Shown: positions 8,263 to 18,654 of the stretch, piece after piece
Layout: every line of letters starts with the position of its first letter
How positions within the stretch are numbered: the first letter of the stretch is position 1
Assembly: GCF_023015865.1 (NCBI RefSeq)
Contig: NZ_JALKBC010000011.1
Span: 1 to 64,000 of the forward strand
Length of the DNA: 64,000 nt
Direction: 5' to 3'
Origin: Arenibacter sp. F26102
Lineage (GTDB): Bacteria > Bacteroidota > Bacteroidia > Flavobacteriales > Flavobacteriaceae
Notes under the pieces: generated by a model
What the model saw: the letters and a program-made list of their open reading frames with translations, nothing else
What the model was told of the DNA's origin: nothing
Databases searched by the model: none
Position numbers and translations under genes: made by a program

Positions 8263-10644
8263 TTAGAACTTCCACCATTTTTTTTGACTTTTTCCATAAC
8301 CATACCCATACTTCCCTCCATACCCCAAATTGGATACCTTTACATCATTAACAACAAAGGCTAGTCCTTTAATTTTACTATCTTGTTGCAGCTTTATAGG
8401 ATACTGTATTGCTTTTTTCTCTGTCATACCTGCCCGAGAAACATAAATCAAATGATTGGCATAATCGCTTATCAACAAGGTATCTGTAACCACCATTAAT
8501 GGAGCTGTATCCACAATAACGTAATCGTATGCTTCCGAAATCTCCTCAAAAAGATCCTTGATCCGTTTATTCATTAATAACTCCGCGGGATTGGGAGGTA
8601 TTTTCCCAGAATATATAACATCCATCGTCTCCTGAAATACCAACATTGGACTAATTATATCCTTTACCTCCAGGGTATTATCATATAGATATTCTGTAAG
8701 GCCCACATCTCTTTTTCTATTTTTACTAGGCATCTTATCTATTTCATTGCCCTTAAAAAAGGAATTCAATTGGGGGTTCCTAACATCTGCTCCTAGCAAC
8801 AAAACCTTTTTATTGGTACTGGCTATGATCATGGCCAAATTGGTAGTTAGAAAGGATTTTCCTTCTCCAGGAACACTGGAAGTGATAAAAATAATATTGT
8901 TTTTGCTTCCAGTTGAGCGATTGGTCTTTATAAGGTAATCTAAATTAGTTCTGATGATTCGTAGGGATTCTGCAAGCACAGAACGATCTTCCTTAACAAT
9001 CAATTTTTGCTCCTTACTTGCCAGTCTGGGCAATTCTCCCAAGATAGGAATATTTTTGGCCAATTTTTCCAGACTGTGCATATTGTGAACTTTATTATCC
9101 AATAGGTTAGCCCCATATATAATAGAAAATGGCACTAAACCAGCAAGTACCAAGAATGCTAAGTATACAACTTTTCTTCTAGGTGAAATTGGCAATGGAT
9201 CGGAATTGTATGCATAGTCAATCACTTTAGTTTTTGGCGAGGTAGAAGCGACGGCAATCTGTGCCTCTTCCCTTTTTTGCAATAAATACAAATATAACTG
9301 CTCCGTAGTTTGCTGCTGTCTGGTAATATCCCTCAATGCTCTTTCATTTTTTGGGGAGGAGTAAATTTTGGAATTAAAAATGGCCTGTTGGCCGCTTAAG
9401 GCATTTACCTGTAACCCCAAATTATCTACTGTACTATTAAGACTGGACTGCATATTTCTTTTCAAACCTTTAATTTGCTCATCCAAATTCACTATTACCG
9501 GGTTCTTTTCATTGGAACTTTTTAACAATCTTTTCCGTTCCAAAACCAATTCATTGTACCTAGAGGTAGTACTAATAATTGCAGGGTCATTCAAACCAAT
9601 ATTCCCAGGAACTATTTCAAAACCTTCCTGCTGTTCCACTATATCCTTCATAGAAGCTGCAATATTAAGTTGCGTCCGCATATTGGCCAATTCCTGCTGA
9701 TTGGCAACCCCTACATTTAAATTTATATTCGCTTCAGAAGCAATGTCCGTTAAACCCCTATTTGTCTTAAAGTCCTCGGCAGATTGATCTACAGTAGAAA
9801 GGCTCCCGTAAATTTCAGCAATACGGTCATCTATAAAATTAGAGGTCCTGTCAGCAATTTCCCTTTTGTCGACTATGGCATTTTTATTATAAGTTAGTAT
9901 TAGCTCATTTATGATTTGAATAGCTTTTTCCTTAATAGGATCATTTAGTGAAATATTTAGGATGTTGGATACCTGCTCATTGGAAGATATTCTAATTTTA
10001 TCTCGATAAGCTTGGGCAACTGTATTTACCGGGTTCACCACCACCCGCAGTTTAGCATTCTTATAACGCTCAAATTCTTCTGCATTGGGTGTAATCACCA
10101 TACCCCCTATTGGTGTCTGGATATTTTTACCGAAGGCTAAAGGTCTTAGTGGCGAATTTTCTTCTACTGTATATCCAAAAACAGTAGGAGAGGTAAGCTC
10201 CAAATAAAATTCAAACTTCGATCTGTTAATAATTGAATCAGCAGCAATAAAATTGATTTTTACAGGGGGATTGTTGTACAATTCCTTTTCCATTATTTTG
10301 CCTTGGGCCATTATTTTCGTATTGAGCCCTAATCTCTTTACAACTTCAATAAAATTGGAACGCGAATTGATTATTTCAATCTCATCTGTTACAGCGGCAT
10401 TTGTACCGGACATCAATTCCATTTCCTGGAACAAGCCAAGACCAGAACCAGAACTTTTATCGTCTATAATTTGAATTTTTGCTTCAATCAAATACTCTGG
10501 AGTAGTATATCTTAAATTAAGATAAGCCATGGTTAGACCAATAATACCTGAAAAAACAAACCATTTCCAATGCCTTGTATATTCATTTATTATATCCTTT
10601 AAATCAAAATTATCAGCGTTATTGTTTTGAGAATCTACACTCAT
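8263..10644 (-). CDS. Polysaccharide co-polymerase / tyrosine autokinase (Wzc-like)
   Basis: 793 residues. It is predicted to control chain length and export of the surface polysaccharide as an inner-membrane Wzc-type bacterial tyrosine kinase. Seen: N-terminal Wzz domain with TM1 (about residues 30-50), a long periplasmic coiled-coil region, a second TM near residues 505-525, then a P-loop kinase domain with Walker A SSVPGEGKS (about 590), a Walker A'-like LLGADVRNP and Walker B YDYVIVDTAPL (about 710). The tail has the expected Tyr cluster (KYGYGYGKS). Last gene of the minus-strand export operon, 28 bases after the Wza-like gene, which fits the usual Wza-Wzc pairing. Domain order and length are typical of Bacteroidota, where kinase and membrane parts are fused. 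Confidence 0.93.
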   Translation of the reverse strand: MSVDSQNNNADNFDLKDIINEYTRHWKWFVFSGIIGLTMAYLNLRYTTPEYLIEAKIQIIDDKSSGSGLGLFQEMELMSGTNAAVTDEIEIINSRSNFIEVVKRLGLNTKIMAQGKIMEKELYNNPPVKINFIAADSIINRSKFEFYLELTSPTVFGYTVEENSPLRPLAFGKNIQTPIGGMVITPNAEEFERYKNAKLRVVVNPVNTVAQAYRDKIRISSNEQVSNILNISLNDPIKEKAIQIINELILTYNKNAIVDKREIADRTSNFIDDRIAEIYGSLSTVDQSAEDFKTNRGLTDIASEANINLNVGVANQQELANMRTQLNIAASMKDIVEQQEGFEIVPGNIGLNDPAIISTTSRYNELVLERKRLLKSSNEKNPVIVNLDEQIKGLKRNMQSSLNSTVDNLGLQVNALSGQQAIFNSKIYSSPKNERALRDITRQQQTTEQLYLYLLQKREEAQIAVASTSPKTKVIDYAYNSDPLPISPRRKVVYLAFLVLAGLVPFSIIYGANLLDNKVHNMHSLEKLAKNIPILGELPRLASKEQKLIVKEDRSVLAESLRIIRTNLDYLIKTNRSTGSKNNIIFITSSVPGEGKSFLTTNLAMIIASTNKKVLLLGADVRNPQLNSFFKGNEIDKMPSKNRKRDVGLTEYLYDNTLEVKDIISPMLVFQETMDVIYSGKIPPNPAELLMNKRIKDLFEEISEAYDYVIVDTAPLMVVTDTLLISDYANHLIYVSRAGMTEKKAIQYPIKLQQDSKIKGLAFVVNDVKVSNLGYGGKYGYGYGKSQKKWWKF

Positions 10645-10672
10645 GGGGCAAGATGGAATAATTTAAAAGTGG

Positions 10673-11446
10673 TTAATTTCTTGTAATAAAATATATGGTA
10701 GAGGTAATCAAAATAGATGCCAATGAAATAGCAATGCCAGCCCTATTATCCAGACTTGAAGAAGTTACGGCCGACTGATTGGGCTCTACATAAACTACAT
10801 CGTTTTGGGTTAAGTAATACACTGGGGAATTCATGGCCTCCTTTTGGGTTAGATCTATACGAGTATACACCTTTGTGCCATCAAAATCCCGAATCACCAT
10901 TACATTTTTCCTAATTCCCTTAATAGTTAAATCTCCGGCAAAGCCAAGTGCTTCCAGGATGGTAATCCGCTCACCACTAACTGGGTAAGTACCAGGTCTT
11001 TGAACCTCTCCCAATATAGTTACCGTAAAATTAACCAATCTTATATTTATTATAGGATCCTTTAAATAGTCCTTTAATTTCTCGGTCAATAGAAGTCTTA
11101 CTTCCTCCGGGGATAAACCGGAAATTTTTAGCTTGCCAATTACAGGAAAATTTATGTTTCCATCCTGATCAATCAAATAGTCAACTTTCTCAGGTCTAAT
11201 TCCTCCTTCCGAGACACCCGTAAACAAATTAAAAGGAACACTGGCCTGGTTGTCCAAAGTGGAGACATTTATACTTACCAGATCATCTACCTTAAATTTT
11301 GGAGTGAAACTATTTTTATCTACCAAAGTTTCAAAGTTACTGGCATTTTGAAAATACACCACTTCTTTTTTGGAGGCACAGGAAGAAAGCAATACAAGTG
11401 AGATTATTAAAAGAGAAGCAAATACAACTGAAGATTTGTGTTTCAT
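10673..11446 (-). CDS. Polysaccharide export outer-membrane lipoprotein (Wza-like)
   Basis: 257 residues. Signal peptide with lipobox LSSC (Cys23), a poly_export domain (about 45-135; YLIDQDGNINFPVIGKL) and an SLBB-type domain (GEVQRPGTYPV). It ends in a hydrophobic helix (about 235-255) followed by TRN. In this family such proteins form the outer-membrane export channel. The Bacteroidota version is shorter than E. coli Wza. It sits directly upstream of the Wzc-like kinase with a 28-base gap, so the two are very likely cotranscribed and act as a pair. Confidence 0.92.
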   Translation of the reverse strand: MKHKSSVVFASLLIISLVLLSSCASKKEVVYFQNASNFETLVDKNSFTPKFKVDDLVSINVSTLDNQASVPFNLFTGVSEGGIRPEKVDYLIDQDGNINFPVIGKLKISGLSPEEVRLLLTEKLKDYLKDPIINIRLVNFTVTILGEVQRPGTYPVSGERITILEALGFAGDLTIKGIRKNVMVIRDFDGTKVYTRIDLTQKEAMNSPVYYLTQNDVVYVEPNQSAVTSSSLDNRAGIAISLASILITSTIYFITRN

Positions 11447-11505
11447 AGAACCTGTATTATAGGAATTTATTATAACAATATTTTTTTTTGCAAGTATAGT
11501 GAATT

Positions 11506-13440
11506 TTAAGGCTGTAGAATTTTCTTAATGGTTACATTTTCAATTTTGCCATCTTTTTCCATATCCAATTTACATAGGTCCGAATTATTGGAAATATATT
11601 CCGGAACAATTTCCTTCATTAGTGCTACCGGGTTACCATTAAAAAACATGTTACTTACACATAGTTCGTTAATTTTAGACCTAACTTCTTCAAAATCGAA
11701 TTCTCTGCACTTACTGATCATAATTTTCTTATGATAGGTCGGCATAGTATTTTCTCCATCTGCCAAGAGCTCCTCGTATAATTTCTCACCAGGCCTAAGA
11801 CCTGAAATTTTAATATCTATATCCTCCGGATATCTCAGTCCGGACAATTTAATCATATTTTTGGCCAAATCGAATATCCTTACCGATTCACCCATGTCGA
11901 AAATAAAAATTTCACCGCCTTGACCCATGCCCCCAGCTTCCAATACCAATTGGGCCGCTTCAGGAATAGTCATAAAATACCTTGTAATATCTTTATGTGT
12001 CACAGTCAATGGCCCTCCATTTTCAATTTGCTTTTTAAATAAAGGAATCACCGAACCATTGGAACCCAATACGTTACCAAAACGGGTTGTAATGAATTTG
12101 GTCTTGTTTTGTTGATGTGAACAACTAATGTACATTTCTGCAATCCTTTTGGTTGCCCCCATTACGTTGGTTGGGTTAACCGCTTTGTCGGTAGAGACAA
12201 AAATAAACTTGTCCACATTATTATCCAAAGAGAGGTCCACGATAACCTTTGTTCCCGCTATATTAATTTTCACAGCCTCATAGGCGTTATACTCCATTAA
12301 AGGCACATGCTTATAAGCCGCAGCATGAAAAACCATATTGGGTTTGTACTCCTGAAATAGTCCAGACATTCTATTTTTATCCCTTATATCTCCTACTATA
12401 GGAATAAAATTATGAAAACCGTTCTGAATCAACTCTTGCTGCAGGTCGTATAAGGCCGATTCCGCCTGATCAATCACGATTAGTGATTTATATTCATAAT
12501 TGGCTATCTGCCTTACCAGCTCACCGCCAATAGAACCAGCACCACCTGTAACCACGATAACCTTATCTTTTAGTTCCTTAAATATTCGGTTATTCTTAAT
12601 ATTGATAGGAACCCTGTCCAGCAAGTCCTCAATTTGCACTTGTTTAATTTGTGAAATTTTCAATTCCCCATTAATCCAATCCTCTATAGGTGGAACAATT
12701 TTAACTTGAACTGGAAAATCCACCAAGCCTTCCACCAACCCCCTTAATTTACTATGTTCTATGTTTTGTATGGAAAATATTATCTCATTAATTCCATTTG
12801 CCTTTATAAAATATTCAGATAAGACTTCAGGGGCATAAACTTTAACGCCATTTATACTCTTACCCACCTTTTCATAATCCTTGTCTATATAACCCACAAC
12901 TCTAGAAACACTTCCAGAATGACTGGTTAAAGCATTCTGGGTAAGAATTCCAGATTCCCCTGCCCCATAAATAATTACATTTTTAGTAATCTTAAATTGC
13001 TTTATAAGGTTGTAATATGCGTTCTTAAACATATACCTCGATGCCGTTAAAGCAATAAAACTCAACAAACTATGAATGATAATTATAGATAAAGGAACCG
13101 TGAAATCTTCCATTATTTCCATTTCCCGATTCAAAATTATCAAAAAAATGGTAATTATACTGGCAAGGCAAATAGCATTAAAAATATTATAAACATCCCT
13201 TACCCCTGTATGCCGAACCACCCCTTTATACGACCCCGTAATCAAGAAGGAAACCAATGAAATAAGAATGATGATGGGCAATTGTAGGACCAACTTGCTT
13301 ATATCAAAATCAAGGGTTAAATTAAACCTAACTAGGTAGGATAATATAAAGGTTGCCGCTACCAGAATTAAATCTATAACCAACACAATCCATTTAGACG
13401 TATATTTTTGCGCTCTACTGGTTAAGTAATTATTTATCAT
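11506..13440 (-). CDS. NDP-sugar 4,6-dehydratase, FlaA1/PglF/WbpM/CapD family
   Basis: 644 residues: four N-terminal membrane helices (about 1-145), a CoA-binding-like Rossmann domain (GAGESG near 160), then the catalytic SDR domain (TGGAGSIGG near 300). The active-site stretch STDKAVNPTNVMGATKR (about 415-432) has the Thr-Asp-Lys triad and Met in place of the usual SDR Tyr, as in PglF/WbpM. These enzymes convert UDP-GlcNAc to the 4-keto-6-deoxy sugar, the first step toward bacillosamine or FucNAc-type sugars. It overlaps the upstream aminotransferase gene by 11 bases, supporting a joint pathway. The exact product cannot be read from sequence. Confidence 0.9.
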   Translation of the reverse strand: MINNYLTSRAQKYTSKWIVLVIDLILVAATFILSYLVRFNLTLDFDISKLVLQLPIIILISLVSFLITGSYKGVVRHTGVRDVYNIFNAICLASIITIFLIILNREMEIMEDFTVPLSIIIIHSLLSFIALTASRYMFKNAYYNLIKQFKITKNVIIYGAGESGILTQNALTSHSGSVSRVVGYIDKDYEKVGKSINGVKVYAPEVLSEYFIKANGINEIIFSIQNIEHSKLRGLVEGLVDFPVQVKIVPPIEDWINGELKISQIKQVQIEDLLDRVPINIKNNRIFKELKDKVIVVTGGAGSIGGELVRQIANYEYKSLIVIDQAESALYDLQQELIQNGFHNFIPIVGDIRDKNRMSGLFQEYKPNMVFHAAAYKHVPLMEYNAYEAVKINIAGTKVIVDLSLDNNVDKFIFVSTDKAVNPTNVMGATKRIAEMYISCSHQQNKTKFITTRFGNVLGSNGSVIPLFKKQIENGGPLTVTHKDITRYFMTIPEAAQLVLEAGGMGQGGEIFIFDMGESVRIFDLAKNMIKLSGLRYPEDIDIKISGLRPGEKLYEELLADGENTMPTYHKKIMISKCREFDFEEVRSKINELCVSNMFFNGNPVALMKEIVPEYISNNSDLCKLDMEKDGKIENVTIKKILQP

Positions 13441-14566
13441 GGATCAACACTTTTAAAATTATCTGTATAACTCGATCTAAATCTTCTTTCTGTAAATTGG
13501 AACCACTGGGAAGACAAAGCCCCCTTTGGAACAACTCTTCAGAAGTGCCATCTACATAAATTTTACAATCCTTAAAAACAGGTTGCAAATGCATTGGTTT
13601 CCACAGTGGCCTAGACTCAATATCTTCCTCCAACAGGGCCAACCTTATTTTCTCCCTCACATTAAACGACGGAATAAGAATACAACTCAGCCATCTGTTA
13701 GACCTAAAGCCATCTGGTTCCTCCAAAAATTCTATTTCCGATATATGTGCCAAATTTGACTTATAATAATCAAAATTACACCTTCTACTATTAACCCGAT
13801 CTTCGAGGACCTCCATTTGTCCACGACCAATACCAGCCAGAACATTACTCATTCTATAATTATATCCAATATGGGAATGCTCATAATGCGGGGCATTATC
13901 CCTAGCTTGGGTTGCTAGAAAAACGGCTTTCTTTTTAAGATCTTCATTTTCGGAAACCAAGGCACCGCCCCCTGATGTAGTAATAATCTTATTGCCATTA
14001 AAGGACAATATCCCTATTGCACCAAAAGTGCTACATGGGTTGTTCATATATGTACTACCTAACGCCTCTGCACTATCCTCTATTACTGGAATATTATATT
14101 TAGCTGCAATTTCATTTATCTCATCTACCTTATAAGGCATTCCATATAAATGTACCGCGATTATTGCTTTTGGCTTTTTTCCATTTGCCAAGCAATCCAA
14201 TATTGCCTTTTCCAACAATTCAGGGGAAATATTCCATGTCTCCCTCTCACTATCTACAAATACAGGGCGTCCACCTAAATAGGTAATTGGATTGGCCGAA
14301 GCCGAAAAAGTGAAAGTCTGACAAATAACTTCATCTCCATGACTTACGCCTAATAGCTCCAAGGCAAGATGAATAGCCGCAGTACCCGAACTCAGAGCTG
14401 CTACTTTCACGGAATTGCCCAAATAATCTTCTATAGAATCCTCAAAGGCATTTACATTGGGCCCAAGCGGGGCTATCCAATTAGTATCAAACGCCTCCTG
14501 AACATAATTTTGTTCATTGCCACCCATGTGCGGCGAGGAAAGCCATATTTTTGTTTTTATTATCAA
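13430..14566 (-). CDS. DegT/DnrJ/EryC1/StrS aminotransferase (PglE-like)
   Basis: 378 residues, a fold-type-I PLP enzyme of the sugar aminotransferase family. The PLP lysine lies in SFNGNKIITTSGGG (about Lys192), and SSGTAAIHLAL is the cofactor phosphate-binding stretch. The start MIIKTKIWLSSPHMGGNE matches PglE-like enzymes, which aminate the 4-keto sugar made by PglF. First gene of the minus-strand operon, divergent from ugd across a 241-base gap, and overlapping the dehydratase by 11 bases. Likely product: UDP-4-amino-4,6-dideoxy-GlcNAc. A PglD acetyltransferase is not adjacent. Confidence 0.9.
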   Translation of the reverse strand: MIIKTKIWLSSPHMGGNEQNYVQEAFDTNWIAPLGPNVNAFEDSIEDYLGNSVKVAALSSGTAAIHLALELLGVSHGDEVICQTFTFSASANPITYLGGRPVFVDSERETWNISPELLEKAILDCLANGKKPKAIIAVHLYGMPYKVDEINEIAAKYNIPVIEDSAEALGSTYMNNPCSTFGAIGILSFNGNKIITTSGGGALVSENEDLKKKAVFLATQARDNAPHYEHSHIGYNYRMSNVLAGIGRGQMEVLEDRVNSRRCNFDYYKSNLAHISEIEFLEEPDGFRSNRWLSCILIPSFNVREKIRLALLEEDIESRPLWKPMHLQPVFKDCKIYVDGTSEELFQRGLCLPSGSNLQKEDLDRVIQIILKVLIHDK

Positions 14567-14807
14567 AACTTGGGGTTTTAATTAATTGCAATGTAAAATT
14601 AAGTATACTTCCGGGTCCAAGATAATATTAAAACGATATTTCGTTGAAGATAGAAATTTATCGATTAAATACTGCGCCAATCAATTTTTATAAATTTTAT
14701 CGAAGCTTTTTAACCTTTCACCAATAAATATAAGGTTCCTTGGCCAAAATGCCTATTTCTTTTGATTTATTTTTTAATCTTTGCATTAAAATAATTATCC
14801 TTTAATA

Positions 14808-16205
14808 ATGAAAAAAGTCACCAAAATTTGTTGTATCGGGGCTGGTTATGTTGGCGGACCTACCATGTCCGTCATAGCCAGTCAATGTCCAGAAATCACA
14901 GTTACCGTTGTGGATATAAATTCAGAAAGAATTAAACAATGGAACGATTCCAATCTGAATAATCTACCCGTATATGAACCTGGATTAGGGGAAATTGTAA
15001 AAGCCACAAGAGGTAAAAACCTATTTTTTAGCACAGAAGTGGACAAAGCTATTGATGAGGCTGAAATAATATTCATATCTGTTAACACACCCACCAAGAC
15101 CTATGGTAAAGGTAAGGGACAGGCAGCCGACCTGAAATTTATTGAATTATGCGCCAGAAATATTGCCCGGGTTGCCAAGACTGATAAAATTGTTGTTGAA
15201 AAATCTACCCTTCCAGTAAGAACTGCCAGTGCCATAAAAAGTATTTTGGACAATACTGGTAATGGTGTTGCCTTTGAAATACTTTCCAACCCAGAATTTT
15301 TAGCTGAAGGAACTGCTATTGAGGATTTATTGAATGCGGACCGCGTATTAATAGGTGGCGATGAAACGCCTTCAGGAAAATCTGCCAAGAACACCTTAAG
15401 TGCTATATATGAAAATTGGCTTCCCAAAGAACGTATTTTACAGACCAATGTATGGTCTTCGGAATTATCCAAATTGGTAGCCAATGCTTTTTTAGCACAA
15501 AGAGTCTCCTCCATAAACTCAATTTCTGCGCTTTGCGAAAGAACCGATGCAAACATAGCAGAGGTATCTAAGGCTATTGGGTACGACAGTAGAATTGGAT
15601 CTAAATTCCTAAACTCATCCGTTGGCTTTGGAGGATCCTGTTTTCAGAAAGACATCCTTAACTTGGTTTATATTGCCAGTAGTTTTGGCTTGCAGGAAGT
15701 TGCCGATTACTGGGAGCAGGTGATTATAATGAACGACTACCAGAAAAGACGTTTTGCAGAAAATATTGTTTCCACCTTATACAATACGGTCTCAGGCAAA
15801 AAAATAGTCTTTTATGGTTGGGCATTTAAAAAAGACACCAATGATACCAGGGAATCAGCTGCTATCTATGTCGCTGACGCCCTTTTGGATGAACAAGCGG
15901 AAATAATTGTATATGACCCAAAGGTTACTGAAAAACAAATTTACGCCGACCTAGATTATCTAAACACCAGAAGTCCTGAAGAAAACCGTAGACTATTGAA
16001 GGTAACAAATAAGCCCATTGATGCTATTGAGGATGCACATGCTATAGCCATATTAACCGAATGGGATGAGTTTAAAACTTATGACTGGCCACTAATTTTC
16101 AAAAAGATGTTAAAACCGGCATTTGTTTTTGACGGCAGACGTTTGCTGGACAAGGATACTATGGAGAATCATGGGTTCAACTATTATATAATTGGCCAAT
16201 CATGA
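14808..16205 (+). CDS. ugd: UDP-glucose 6-dehydrogenase
   Basis: 465 residues. Oxidises UDP-glucose to UDP-glucuronate with two NAD+. The N-terminal NAD site is GAGYVGGPT. The catalytic Cys lies in [10 protein letters not shown] (about residue 278), and the C-terminal UDP-binding domain contains [15 protein letters not shown]. The PTMSVIA and SQCPEI segments and the length resemble the long animal-type subgroup rather than the shorter E. coli type. The last four bases overlap the ATG of the next gene (ATGA), so its product is probably passed directly to the 4-epimerase. Confidence 0.95.
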   Translation: MKKVTKICCIGAGYVGGPTMSVIASQCPEITVTVVDINSERIKQWNDSNLNNLPVYEPGLGEIVKATRGKNLFFSTEVDKAIDEAEIIFISVNTPTKTYGKGKGQAADLKFIELCARNIARVAKTDKIVVEKSTLPVRTASAIKSILDNTGNGVAFEILSNPEFLAEGTAIEDLLNADRVLIGGDETPSGKSAKNTLSAIYENWLPKERILQTNVWSSELSKLVANAFLAQRVSSINSISALCERTDANIAEVSKAIGYDSRIGSKFLNSSVGFGGSCFQKDILNLVYIASSFGLQEVADYWEQVIIMNDYQKRRFAENIVSTLYNTVSGKKIVFYGWAFKKDTNDTRESAAIYVADALLDEQAEIIVYDPKVTEKQIYADLDYLNTRSPEENRRLLKVTNKPIDAIEDAHAIAILTEWDEFKTYDWPLIFKKMLKPAFVFDGRRLLDKDTMENHGFNYYIIGQS

Positions 16206-17230
16206 AAATTTTAGTCACTGGCGCTGCTGGGTTTATAGGTTATCACTTGTGCGAAGCCTTGTTAAAGCAAGATATAGAGGTAGTTGGCCTGGATAATATA
16301 AATGATTATTACGACCCGAACTTAAAATTCGGTAGATTGGCGCAATTGGGCATTGTCAAGGCTGATGCTACAATACCTTCCCAAAAGACCACGAGTAGCA
16401 AACACGGCCCTAAATTTAAATTTATTAAGATGAATTTAGAGGATAGACAGGAGCTACCCAAACTCTTTGAGCAAGAAGAATTTGATGTAGTCTGCAATCT
16501 TGCTGCCCAAGCAGGGGTTAGGTATAGCATAGAAAACCCCTCGGTTTATGTTGATAGTAATATAGTGGGATTCCTTAATTTATTGGAATGTTGCAGGCAT
16601 AATAACATTAAACATTTGGTCTATGCAAGTAGCTCCAGTGTTTACGGCTTAAATGATAAAATTCCTTTTTCTACTACCGACAATGTAGACCACCCAATTA
16701 GTCTTTACGCCGCCAGTAAAAAAAGTAACGAGCTTATGGCGCACACGTATAGCCATCTTTTTGACTTGCCAACCACAGGACTTCGCTTTTTTACTGTTTA
16801 TGGCCCATGGGGCAGGCCGGACATGGCCATATTCCTGTTCACCAAAGCAATTATTGAAGGTAAACCAATCAATGTATTTAACCATGGTGATATGGAACGT
16901 GATTTTACCTATGTGGATGATATTGTTGATGGTGTAGAGCGGATACTGATCGAACCAATTGAGCAACGTAAGCAAAGACCATTATACAATATCTATAATA
17001 TTGGCAACAACAAAGCCGTAAAACTTTCCGATTTTATTGAATCCATTGAAAAAAATCTTGGGAAAACAGCTGCAAAAAATATGCTACCAATGCAACCGGG
17101 AGATGTTTCAAGGACGTGGGCCAATGTAGACGATCTTATAGAGGATTACCACTATAGCCCCAATACTGAAATCTCCGTTGGGGTAAAATCATTTACCGAT
17201 TGGTATTGCAAATATTACGGCATTAATTAG
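16202..17230 (+). CDS. UDP-glucuronate 4-epimerase (GAE type)
   Basis: 342 residues, extended SDR. NAD site GAAGFIGYH (residues 7-15); catalytic YAASKK (Tyr about 169) with an upstream SSSSVYG. The insertion around residues 55-80 and the segments [10 protein letters not shown] and [13 protein letters not shown] are typical of enzymes interconverting UDP-GlcA and UDP-GalA. Translationally coupled to ugd (ATGA overlap). A strongly decayed copy of this same gene lies at about 27495-28275. Confidence 0.92.
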   Translation: MKILVTGAAGFIGYHLCEALLKQDIEVVGLDNINDYYDPNLKFGRLAQLGIVKADATIPSQKTTSSKHGPKFKFIKMNLEDRQELPKLFEQEEFDVVCNLAAQAGVRYSIENPSVYVDSNIVGFLNLLECCRHNNIKHLVYASSSSVYGLNDKIPFSTTDNVDHPISLYAASKKSNELMAHTYSHLFDLPTTGLRFFTVYGPWGRPDMAIFLFTKAIIEGKPINVFNHGDMERDFTYVDDIVDGVERILIEPIEQRKQRPLYNIYNIGNNKAVKLSDFIESIEKNLGKTAAKNMLPMQPGDVSRTWANVDDLIEDYHYSPNTEISVGVKSFTDWYCKYYGIN

Positions 17231-17342
17231 CTAATCAAATACCCTAATTGATATTTTAAACTGCAATTTAAGCAGGCCGATGACATCCCATTCTTTTTAT
17301 TAAATTTCTGGACCTGACTATCGTTAAAATAAAAATATAATA

Positions 17343-18050
17343 AATGACCAATTAGGGGCTAACATTATCCAACGACCATAGCATACTGGTAACAGGTAAT
17401 ACTGAATTTATAGGCTCTGATCTCAGTGAATTTCTAGTTCTAAATGGCGACAAAGTAGTCTATTTGGAGAATTTTGCCACAGGAAAAATGAATACATATC
17501 ACATCTTCTGGATAATGAAAACTTCAAACTCAAAGAAGGGGATATCATATAGCTAGAAAACGGTAGAAAAGCTTGTAGGAATGTGGATTATATCCTGCGA
17601 CTAGCCGCCTTGGCGGTCGTTACAAAGCTCTATAAAAGACCCCATTACCAGAAATGAAATAAATGTTAACCTATTTTAAATATGTTGGTTGCAACCCAGG
17701 ATTCCAAAGTAATGCCCTTTATCTATGCCGCTAGCTCCTCTACCTACGGCGACTCTAAGGGGTTGCCCAAAATTGAGGATATTATTTGAAATCCACTTTC
17801 CCCTTACTCCTTAACCAAATACGTAAATAATTTTTATGCGGATATATTTGCAAAAACCTATGCCCAGGAAACAATAGGCCTGCTCTATTTTAATGTATTC
17901 AGCAGAAAGCAAGATCCCAGTGGGGCTTAGGCTGCAGTTGTTCCAAAATTTGTAATGCAATTAATAAAACATCAATCGCCAAATATTAATGGTGATTTAA
18001 ATTACTACAAGGATTTCAACGATATTGAAAATATGGTTCTGACCAATAAA
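17343..18050 (+). pseudogene. Decayed UDP-GlcNAc 4-epimerase (WbpP-like) copy
   Basis: The sequence can be followed along the intact WbpP-like gene at 30729-31727. HSILVTGNTEFIGS matches HILVTGGAGFIGS, ENFATGKMN matches DNFATGKRE, and later KACRNVDYIL and the DNA of the [13 protein letters not shown] and SPYAITKYVNE regions remain recognisable. It carries several in-frame stops and frameshifts and peters out before the C-terminal 100 residues. It starts about 110 bases after the intact UDP-glucuronate epimerase. Not functional. Confidence 0.85.
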
Positions 18051-18654
18051 ATTCTATATTTTCAACAAAAGGAGTAAACCACTGCAGAGAGGCCAATACA
18101 TGCATAATGTTACTAAATTTTGCCCTAGGCCTCACATAGCTGAAGATAGGATGAGCCAGAAAGCCGTAAATATTATTTTTTTGATTTCTAAATTAGTAAA
18201 CTAAATCGATCATTTCAATTTAGTAACATACAAGTCCTAACCGAAATAGGGTAATAGCGAGGTTTTAGACAAGGAAAAGCTTTCTCTGCACCTTGCTATC
18301 GAAAAGCAAATTCGACCAGAAAAATATACCTTACCACCCAATAATAACCCGAAACAACAAATTACAAATTAAACAAATTCAGGTTATCAGCATCACTAAT
18401 AGCTGGGCAGTATTATTAATGTTCAGTTTTTTTGCTACGACCACCAGTTATCCAATCCATCTTTCCCATCTATGGTTTTTTTTAACAGCCTAAACGGAAG
18501 ACTGGTAAGTTCAATTTCCAAACATCAAGTATCTTATACTTATTGGCCAATTATTTGATTGTTTAAAAAGCCATTTATAACGTCATTTTCTAAAAACCAG
18601 ATTTAAACGTTAAAAAAATTAACATTCAACCATTACAAATTAGCACAAATCATA
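18051..18654. other. Gene-free stretch, no recognisable content
   Basis: AT-rich DNA following the epimerase remnant. Only short frames are present (the longest forward one is 66 codons at 18293-18493), without recognisable motifs. It looks like decayed sequence; I see no gene, RNA or terminator. Confidence 0.5.

Noticed and set aside
18293-18493. 66-codon forward frame
   Set aside because: Basic, low-complexity peptide with no recognisable motif in gene-free decayed sequence.
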